Assembly: GCA_025937955.1 (NCBI GenBank)
Contig: JAICQI010000337.1
Coordinates: 1-6,610 of the forward strand
Direction: 5' to 3'
DNA from: Pyrinomonadaceae bacterium
GTDB lineage: Bacteria > Acidobacteriota > Blastocatellia > Pyrinomonadales > Pyrinomonadaceae
Length of the DNA stretch: 6,610 bases
Shown: positions 1-5,290 of the stretch, one piece after another
How the letters are laid out: each line of letters starts with the position of its first letter
Position numbering within the stretch: the first letter of the stretch is position 1
Translations under genes and position numbers: made by a program
Notes under the pieces: model-generated
Database searches by the model: none
Told to the model about the DNA's origin: nothing
What the model saw: only the letters and a program-made list of their open reading frames with translations

Positions 1-129
1 CCCCTTTTTTTTTTTTGTTATTGTTTTCCCTATTGGTGGGGGGGGCCCGCGGGTGCCCCCCCAGGTCTGCTATTCACCGGGGGGGGGCCCCCGGGCGCCC
101 CGCCCCTACAGTTGCACCGTCAGTTTTGC
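1..129. other. Low-complexity, GC-hairpin-rich contig end; no gene
   Basis: The stretch contains a 12-T run at 5-16, G and C runs of 5-9 bases, and two self-complementary GC blocks. One block pairs 39-46 with 55-62 (GGGGGGGC with GCCCCCCC). The other is the palindrome-like block at 77-94. A short open frame through it has a composition driven by these runs and is not credible as a gene. The region lies just downstream of the minus-strand hydrolase. Read on that strand, the hairpins are followed by A rather than U, so it is not a canonical intrinsic terminator for that gene. An unreliable consensus at a contig end is the simplest explanation. Confidence 0.6.
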
Positions 130-1434
130 CTAAGCCCTATCCAGCTTTAGCAGAGTGTGGAGCAAAACGTTCGCGCCGTTGGCGATGTCTTCGGGGCGAG
201 AGAATTCGCGAGGGGAGTGGCTGATGCCCGCGACACTGGGAACGAAGATCATGCCGACTGGACCAAGCCGCGCCATGTCCTGTGCGTCGTGACCCGCGCC
301 GGAGGGCAGCAGCTTCGTTGTCAGACCAAGCTCGCGAGCAGCATCGGAGATTAACGATCTGATTTTCGGATCGGTGGGTGCCGGGATGTTGACGTTGATC
401 TCCTTGAAGTCGAATTTAGTCTTGCTGTCCGCTGCGATCTTTTGTGCTTCGGCCTGAATCTTCTCGAACAGCATGTTGATCTTCGCGGCGTCCAGATCGC
501 GCAGCTCCAGGCTCAGCACTACTTTCCCGGGAATGACATTCGGCGCGCCCGGCAGTGCGTTAATCCTGCCAACCGTTCCTACTTGTCTGCCAGGAACACT
601 CGTCACGATTCGATTTACCGCCTCGATAAACTTCGCCGCCGCCAGAAGCGCATCCTGACGATTATTCATCGCGGTAGTGCCGGCGTGATTGGCAAAACCT
701 TCGATGGTCACGTCCCACCAGTTGATCCCGACAATGCCTTCCACGACTCCGATGTTTATCTTTTCAGTATCGAGCGTGCCGCCCTGTTCGATGTGCAACT
801 CGAGATAACCGGCAATGTCTCCTTTCCTGCGACGAACGTCAGCGAGTTTCGCAGGATCGCCGCCGATGAACTTAATCCCTTCGCGAATTGTCTTGCCGCT
901 ACGACTCACGAGATCGAGCTCTTTTTCCGTCAGCTCGCCGTCCATTGCACGACTGCCGATCAGCCCGCCCTCTTCGTTCTGAAAAATGACGACTTCAAGC
1001 GGATGGCGCGTGGTGACGTTGTTCTCAGCAAGCGTGTGTGCGACTTCGATGGCGCCCATCGATCCAACCACGCCGTCGTAGTTTCCACCTTCGGGAACGG
1101 TATCAACGTGCGATCCGATCAGTAACGGAGCGAGACCAGTGGCACTTCCTTCGCGGCGACCAATCAGGTTCCCGGCCGCATCGATGTTGACGTCGAGCCT
1201 GGCCGCACGCATGAGGCCCAACACGTATTCGCGCCCTTGTTTGTCAGCATCGCTGTACGCGACGCGACTGACGCCGCCCTGCGGGTTCTTGCCAAACTCC
1301 GCCAACGCCAGGATGTGGTCCATGATCCGTTTGCCGTTTACGCGCAGTGTGGCTTGCGGAAGAAACGATCGAAACGGTATCGATCCGAGGCCAACGACGA
1401 GCGCAGAGTTGAAATGGCGGCGACTAATCTTCAT
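130..1434 (-). CDS. Tat-exported Zn-dependent amidase, hydantoinase/carbamoylase family (peptidase M20 fold)
   Basis: This 434-residue protein has the features of the N-carbamoyl-L-amino acid hydrolase / allantoate amidohydrolase / beta-ureidopropionase group, a two-metal M20 family usually of about 400-430 residues. Visible motifs are SHVDTVPEGG with H109, NYDG with bridging D120, NEEGG with likely catalytic base E154 and metal ligand E155, LELHIEQGG with H214, the dimerisation-domain motif NHAGTTAM (249-256), GAGHDAQDMA (379-388) and GISHSPREF with H406. The N-terminus MKISRRHFNS followed by a hydrophobic stretch is a twin-arginine signal, so export in folded form is likely. That is unusual for a family best known from the cytoplasm. 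The start is chosen because it places the RR pair at residues 5-6. No clear Shine-Dalgarno precedes it, and no good in-frame start lies upstream. The gene diverges from the protease operon and ends in TAG. These enzymes release carbamoyl (or, in some members, acyl) groups from amino acids or ureides. The substrate cannot be read from sequence alone. Confidence 0.9.
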   Translation of the reverse strand: MKISRRHFNSALVVGLGSIPFRSFLPQATLRVNGKRIMDHILALAEFGKNPQGGVSRVAYSDADKQGREYVLGLMRAARLDVNIDAAGNLIGRREGSATGLAPLLIGSHVDTVPEGGNYDGVVGSMGAIEVAHTLAENNVTTRHPLEVVIFQNEEGGLIGSRAMDGELTEKELDLVSRSGKTIREGIKFIGGDPAKLADVRRRKGDIAGYLELHIEQGGTLDTEKINIGVVEGIVGINWWDVTIEGFANHAGTTAMNNRQDALLAAAKFIEAVNRIVTSVPGRQVGTVGRINALPGAPNVIPGKVVLSLELRDLDAAKINMLFEKIQAEAQKIAADSKTKFDFKEINVNIPAPTDPKIRSLISDAARELGLTTKLLPSGAGHDAQDMARLGPVGMIFVPSVAGISHSPREFSRPEDIANGANVLLHTLLKLDRA

Positions 1435-1457
1435 ATGAGCAACGAATGAGCGCCGTG

Positions 1458-1486
1458 AGAGTACCGCAAGGGTTGAGATTAGGCAA
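1458..1486 (-). promoter_or_regulatory. Candidate sigma-70-like promoter for the minus-strand amidase
   Basis: On the minus strand, TTGCCT (complement of 1481-1486) and TACTCT (complement of 1458-1463) are separated by 17 bases. The predicted transcript start lies roughly 15-20 bases before the ATG at 1434. Matches to the consensus are partial (about 4/6 and 3/6), so this is only a candidate. The short leader without a clear ribosome-binding site agrees with its position. Confidence 0.25.
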
Positions 1487-1555
1487 CTAAGCCACGGGGG
1501 ATGTAAAATCCTCCCGTCCCGGCTATCCCGTCAAGCTTTTCATACCAAGATTATC

Positions 1556-1562
1556 AAGGAGG
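1556..1562 (+). promoter_or_regulatory. Strong Shine-Dalgarno of the protease gene
   Basis: AAGGAGG lies 8 bases before the ATG at 1571. It is close to the ideal anti-16S complement and fixes the protease start. Confidence 0.85.
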
Positions 1563-1570
1563 TTTCCGAA

Positions 1571-2431
1571 ATGAAACGATTGATCTGTTTCTTTGCGCTT
1601 ACGCTGAGCCTGGTCTGTGGCTCGCTGTTGCTCCCGCCTAAAACTTCTGCAATTACCTATGGTTTCGTGGACTCAAACAACCAGTTCCGTAATACCGGCG
1701 CCTTCATTGTTAAGTCGACCAATGGGCAAATTTTTCCGATCTGCTCAGGAACATTGATCACGCCCAACGTGTTTCTGACAGCGGCTCACTGCACGCTTTT
1801 CTACACGCAGGATCTGGCTCCGGAAGGAGATGTAGCTTACGTCAGTTTTGATCAATCGATACCTTTTGGTTCACTCACAAGTAATAAAACAGAACTGCTG
1901 CCCGTTGCTCACGTCGTATCCAATCCGAATTACAACCCCAGCCAGGGTGATTCCGGAGACATTGGCGTCCTGATCCTGGAACGAAGTGTGCGCGGCGTGA
2001 CGCCTGCTACATTGCCCGCTTGCGGACTGCTGGATCAGCTTGTTGCTCAGAATGGATTGAAAACAGCGACGTTCACGAATGCTGGTTATGGGTTGCAGAA
2101 TCGAGTGGTCGGTGGTGGTCTCCCGTTCTTCCAGGATCTAAATCCGATTCCGCGCATGTTCTCTTTCTCAAGCTTCAACTCGCTGAACGGAGGTTACCTT
2201 CGTTTGTCCCAGAATCCTTCAACCGGCAATGGCGGCACTTGTTTTGGAGATTCTGGTGGACCCAACTTTCTCACCGTCAATGGCAAGCAACTGATTGTCG
2301 CCATCACCATTACGGGCGATTCTGTATGCCGCTCGACGAATGTTGATTACCGGCTCGATACAGTTTCCGCGCAGGGATTTCTCGCTGCAGTGAATGCTGC
2401 ATTTGGAACCAGCATTCCGATCTCATGCTGA
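1571..2431 (+). CDS. Secreted trypsin/chymotrypsin-fold serine protease (S1 family)
   Basis: The 286-residue protein has a classical Sec signal peptide: MKR, a hydrophobic stretch to about residue 22, and a likely signal peptidase I site after KTSA at 27. The catalytic triad is visible as H73 in LTAAHC, D130 in GDIGVLIL and S228 in GDSGGP. C58 and C74 match the conserved disulfide around the active-site histidine. C224 and C253 match the Cys191-Cys220 pair, and C151 and C286 may add another bond. The residue equivalent to chymotrypsin 189 is G222 and that at 216 is probably T248. A trypsin-like Arg/Lys preference is therefore not supported, and small or uncharged P1 residues are more likely. 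There is no zymogen propeptide or C-terminal anchor, so release to the periplasm or outside is expected. The start is fixed by AAGGAGG. The amidohydrolase follows 19 bases downstream, suggesting co-transcription. Confidence 0.93.
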   Translation: MKRLICFFALTLSLVCGSLLLPPKTSAITYGFVDSNNQFRNTGAFIVKSTNGQIFPICSGTLITPNVFLTAAHCTLFYTQDLAPEGDVAYVSFDQSIPFGSLTSNKTELLPVAHVVSNPNYNPSQGDSGDIGVLILERSVRGVTPATLPACGLLDQLVAQNGLKTATFTNAGYGLQNRVVGGGLPFFQDLNPIPRMFSFSSFNSLNGGYLRLSQNPSTGNGGTCFGDSGGPNFLTVNGKQLIVAITITGDSVCRSTNVDYRLDTVSAQGFLAAVNAAFGTSIPISC

Positions 2432-2437
2432 GCCACC

Positions 2438-2443
2438 AGAGGA
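2438..2443 (+). promoter_or_regulatory. Shine-Dalgarno that selects a TTG start for the amidohydrolase
   Basis: AGAGGA ends 7 bases before the TTG at 2451. That TTG opens a normal signal peptide (MKHFKLLAVTLFLV), whereas the next in-frame Met, at residue 17, would delete most of it. Spacing and protein logic together support the TTG start. Confidence 0.7.
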
Positions 2444-2450
2444 CTAACAT

Positions 2451-3797
2451 TTGAAACACTTCAAACTACTCGCCGTCACATTGTTTCTGGTCAATTCAAT
2501 GTGCGCGGCCGTTCTGTCGCAAACTTCGACCACGCGCATCACTCCCGAAGCTCCGATCGGTAAAGGCATAGTCGTGCTAAGGGCGGCTCGCCTGATCGAT
2601 GGAACAGGGGCGGCTCCGATCAACAACGCAGTTGTAGTCGTCACTGACAACACGATCACGGCTCTCGGAGCCGCAAGTGCGGTGCGTGTTCCAGCGAACG
2701 CGAAGATGATCGATCTCGGCGACGTCACGCTGATGCCGGGATTCATCGATGCGCACACTCACTTAATCGGTCGTGTGCTCGGAGATCCGGCGGGTGAAAA
2801 TGCGCTGGTCAGAGACTTCGAATCTTTCGCAGCGATTCTCAGTGTGCAGAACGCGCGAGCTAGTCTGATGGCCGGCTTTACGAGTGTGCGGAACGTCGGC
2901 GCGTTCGGAAGGTTTGACGACATGGCGTTGCGCAAGGCCATCGACGAAGGTTGGACGCCCGGACCGCGAATGATGACGGCGGGTCACTCACTCGGCATTC
3001 GCGGCGGACACTGCGACGAAAATGGTTTTCGTCCGGGACTGTTTGATCCGGGGATCGAGGAAGGCGTCGCCGACGGTCCGGAACAGATTCGCGCCGCTGT
3101 TCGCTATCAAATCAAATATGGCGCCGACGTTATCAAGACGTGCGCGACGGGCGGAGTGTTGTCTGAAGGCGATGCTGTCGGCGCGACTCAGTACACGTTT
3201 GAAGAACTAAAGGCAATGGTTGACGAAGCGCACAAGCTGGAGCGGAAAGTAGCGGCGCATGCTCACGGCACAGAAGGGATCAAAATAGCCGTGCGCGCCG
3301 GCGTCTCTTCAATCGAGCACGGTTCGTTTCTCGATGAAGAAGGCGCGCGGCTCATGCGCGAGCGCGGAACGTTTCTGGTACCAACGCTATCGGCAGCTGA
3401 AGGAGTCGAGCGGGCAGCGAAGACGGGAGTGTTGAAAGGCTTGCGTGCCGAGAAGGCATTGGCTGCGGCAGCAGCAGTTCGTAATGCGATCAAACTCGCG
3501 GTAGCCAACAAAGTTCCGATTGCATTTGGCACTGACGCCGGTGTCGTTCCTCACGGCACCAACGCGCACGAGTTTGCGCTGATGGTCCAATGGGGCGGTA
3601 TGAGCAACATGGACGCAATTGTCGCCGGAACAATGAACGGCGCGCGCCTGTTGGGTTGGGAGAAACATCTGGGCTCCTTAACAACCGGCAAGTGGGCCGA
3701 CATCGTCGCCGTCTCAGGCGACCCGCTCAAAGACATCGAGAACCTTCAGAAGGTCGTGTTCGTGATGAAGAACGGCGTGATTTATAGCCACAGATGA
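2451..3797 (+). CDS. Secreted metal-dependent amidohydrolase, imidazolonepropionase-like / Xaa-Pro dipeptidase-like (COG1228 type)
   Basis: The 448-residue protein has an N-terminal signal peptide (about residues 1-23) followed by a complete amidohydrolase-superfamily enzyme. The small beta-sandwich starts at VVLRAARLIDGTG (41-53). The barrel carries PGFIDAHTHL with H102 and H104, DVIKTCATGG with K229 as the likely carboxylated lysine, AAHAHG with H270 or H272, SIEHGSF with H290, and FGTDAGV with catalytic D362. The sequence then returns to the sandwich with GSLTTGKWADIVAVSGDPL (408-426). Characterised relatives in this branch hydrolyse dipeptides such as L-Xaa-L-Pro or those with C-terminal Arg/Lys. 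That is family knowledge, and substrate here is inferred only. An exported form next to a secreted protease suggests trimming of peptides outside the cytoplasm. The start is TTG, supported by AGAGGA. The last codons, Ser-His-Arg-TGA, come from the left arm of the palindrome at 3785-3845. Confidence 0.9.
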   Translation: MKHFKLLAVTLFLVNSMCAAVLSQTSTTRITPEAPIGKGIVVLRAARLIDGTGAAPINNAVVVVTDNTITALGAASAVRVPANAKMIDLGDVTLMPGFIDAHTHLIGRVLGDPAGENALVRDFESFAAILSVQNARASLMAGFTSVRNVGAFGRFDDMALRKAIDEGWTPGPRMMTAGHSLGIRGGHCDENGFRPGLFDPGIEEGVADGPEQIRAAVRYQIKYGADVIKTCATGGVLSEGDAVGATQYTFEELKAMVDEAHKLERKVAAHAHGTEGIKIAVRAGVSSIEHGSFLDEEGARLMRERGTFLVPTLSAAEGVERAAKTGVLKGLRAEKALAAAAAVRNAIKLAVANKVPIAFGTDAGVVPHGTNAHEFALMVQWGGMSNMDAIVAGTMNGARLLGWEKHLGSLTTGKWADIVAVSGDPLKDIENLQKVVFVMKNGVIYSHR

Positions 3798-3845
3798 ACA
3801 CGGATTTTTAGCTGATCAAAACAGATCCGTGTTTATCTGTGGCTA
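3785..3845. repeat. Near-perfect 61-base palindrome between convergent genes; possible dispersed repeat and bidirectional terminator
   Basis: The left arm 3785-3805 and right arm 3825-3845 are 21-base inverted copies with one difference (G3796 opposite T3834, a G-U pair in RNA). Inside, TTTT 3806-3809 can pair with AAAA 3818-3821, leaving the loop 3810-3817 and a CAG bulge. The arm begins TAGCCACAGATGAACACG. I recognise words of this kind as frequent intergenic repeats in several soil-bacterial lineages, but could not check that here. Neither outer flank has a T-tract, so this is not a textbook intrinsic terminator. Its position between two convergent genes still fits a role in ending or protecting both transcripts. 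Both genes stop inside its arms. Confidence 0.8.
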
Positions 3846-5290
3846 ACTTCATCCCAGATTAGCGTGTTCTTAGTTTCCTTTAGTAGCAACGAACCTACGA
3901 TAAAGGTCAGCGACGCGATGATGATCGGATAATAGAGGCCGGCGTAGATATTGCCGGTTCGTTCGACTACCCATAGACCGATCACCGGAAGTAGCCCGCC
4001 AAATACGCCGTTGCCGATGTGATAGGGAAGCGAGAGCGAGGTGTAGCGAATCTTTGCCGGAAATGCCTCCACCAGGTAAGCCGCAATTGGCCCGTAGACC
4101 ATTGTTACAAAGAACACCTGAATAAAGACGAGCAGGATCAGCTTCCATGCAATTGGTGAACTCAGCAGCGTTGAGATATCAACGTAAGGCAGCACTTCTT
4201 TTGCCGGCTCGAGCGTACCGTTCATGTCGGTCTGCGGGATGAGACGAATAGCGTTAGTAACAGGATCTCTTTGGGACGTTGCCGTGACGACATTCGAACC
4301 TGCAGCACGTTGCATCGCCTGATAGATCGGGAAGTAAGAAACCGCGGCGAGTAAACAGCCCAGCATCATGATCCACTTGCGTCCGATGCGATCGGAGAGC
4401 GCTCCCATGAATACAAACAGCGGCATCGCCAGCACTAGCGCGATCGCAACGATGTATTGCGCCGAGCGATCATTCACTTTCAACACTGTCGACAAATAAA
4501 AGAGCGCATAGAACTGTCCGGTGTACCAGACCACGCCCTGACCGGCAGTAGCTCCGAAAAGTGAAATCAGGACGCGTTTCAAATTGTCCCAATGCGTGAA
4601 CGCCTCGACGAGCGGGCGGCTCGACGTCATGCCTGCGGTCTTAATCTGACTGAAAATCGGAGACTCCTTCATGCGCAGGCGAATGTATAAAGAGACGCCG
4701 ACGAGAAAGATCGACAGGATGAACGGCAAGCGCCAGCCCCAGGCATTGAAAGCTTCGGGCGACATCGCGTTCTTCACCACAATACTGACCACCAGCGAAA
4801 CAAAAAGACCGAGCGTGGCAGTGATTTGAATGAAGCTGGTGTAGAACCCTCGTTTTTCGTCCGGCACGTGCTCGGCGACGTAAACGGCAGCGCCGCCATA
4901 CTCACCGCCGAGCGCGAGTCCCTGAAGGACGCGAATCAACAAAAGGATTATCGGCGCAGCGATGCCGATGGTTGCGTAAGTAGGAAGGAAACCGATTGCG
5001 GCGGTGGCGCCGCCCATCACGAGCAGCGTCACCAGAAACGCATACTTTCGTCCGACAAGATCGCCGATGCGACCGAAGAAGAGCGCTCCGAAAGGACGAA
5101 CAACAAAGCCAACCGCAAAGGTCGATAGGTAAGCGATCAGCGCAAGCGTGTCGTTACCTTTCGGATAGAACAGCGGCGCGATGGTGACCGCGAGGGTACC
5201 AAAGATGTAGAAGTCGTACCATTCGATCATGGTACCGACTGCTGAGGCTACAATTACTTGCCAGATGCGATAACTCGGCGGCGAGCTCAT
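3833..5290 (-). CDS. MFS transporter, metabolite:H+ symporter (MHS) family
   Basis: This inner-membrane protein of 485 residues has about 12 predicted membrane helices. The MHS signature is clear: EWYDFYIFG (23-31) in helix 1, motif A GRIGDLVGRK (73-82) after helix 2, RVLQGLALGGEYGG (120-133) in helix 4, and a second DRIGRK (299-304) between the halves of the C-terminal bundle. Relatives such as ProP, KgtP and ShiA import compatible solutes, organic acids or shikimate by proton symport. The substrate is not predictable here. A loop of about 50 residues between helices 9 and 10 (roughly 326-378) is much longer than in ProP or KgtP. The ATG at 5290 is preferred over a TTG three bases earlier because it forms TGATG with the stop of the upstream TPR gene, implying translational coupling. 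I see no well-placed Shine-Dalgarno. The C-terminus Ser-His-Arg-TAA lies in the right arm of the palindrome. Confidence 0.93.
   Translation of the reverse strand: MSSPPSYRIWQVIVASAVGTMIEWYDFYIFGTLAVTIAPLFYPKGNDTLALIAYLSTFAVGFVVRPFGALFFGRIGDLVGRKYAFLVTLLVMGGATAAIGFLPTYATIGIAAPIILLLIRVLQGLALGGEYGGAAVYVAEHVPDEKRGFYTSFIQITATLGLFVSLVVSIVVKNAMSPEAFNAWGWRLPFILSIFLVGVSLYIRLRMKESPIFSQIKTAGMTSSRPLVEAFTHWDNLKRVLISLFGATAGQGVVWYTGQFYALFYLSTVLKVNDRSAQYIVAIALVLAMPLFVFMGALSDRIGRKWIMMLGCLLAAVSYFPIYQAMQRAAGSNVVTATSQRDPVTNAIRLIPQTDMNGTLEPAKEVLPYVDISTLLSSPIAWKLILLVFIQVFFVTMVYGPIAAYLVEAFPAKIRYTSLSLPYHIGNGVFGGLLPVIGLWVVERTGNIYAGLYYPIIIASLTFIVGSLLLKETKNTLIWDEVSHR

Larger units (their letters stand above)
1435..1570. 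promoter_or_regulatory. Divergent intergenic region with a foldable leader before the protease
   Basis: This 136-base gap separates the minus-strand amidase from the plus-strand protease and must hold both promoters. On the plus strand, TTAG-GCAA-CTAA (1479-1490) is a 4-bp stem closed by a GNRA-type loop. It is followed directly by a longer interrupted stem: AGCC 1490-1493 with GGCT 1521-1524, ACGGG 1494-1498 with CCCGT 1513-1517, and GGAT 1499-1502 with ATCC 1508-1511, around the loop GTAAA. The two stems share base 1490. A TAAAAT at 1504-1509 could be a -10 box but has no well-spaced -35. I cannot assign the fold to a known riboswitch class. Confidence 0.35.

Noticed and set aside
39..94. 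Rho-independent terminator for the minus-strand amidase
   Set aside because: The hairpins are GC-rich, but on the minus strand they are followed by A-rich rather than U-rich sequence, and the region itself may be unreliable.
442..1125. 227-residue plus-strand open frame inside the amidase gene
   Set aside because: It lies wholly antisense to a gene with complete catalytic motifs, has no recognisable domain or ribosome-binding site, and is explained by codon bias of the opposite strand.
1479..1530. c-di-GMP-I (GEMM) riboswitch, suggested by a GNRA hairpin followed by AAGCCACGGG
   Set aside because: The conserved CAAACC and GACGCAAA blocks and the usual 3' strand (GGGUUACCG-like) are not present in the right places. 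The resemblance is limited to one short word.
2495..2510. Lipoprotein signal at C18 of the amidohydrolase
   Set aside because: The residues before the Cys (Asn-Ser-Met) do not fit a lipobox, so an ordinary signal peptidase I leader is more likely.
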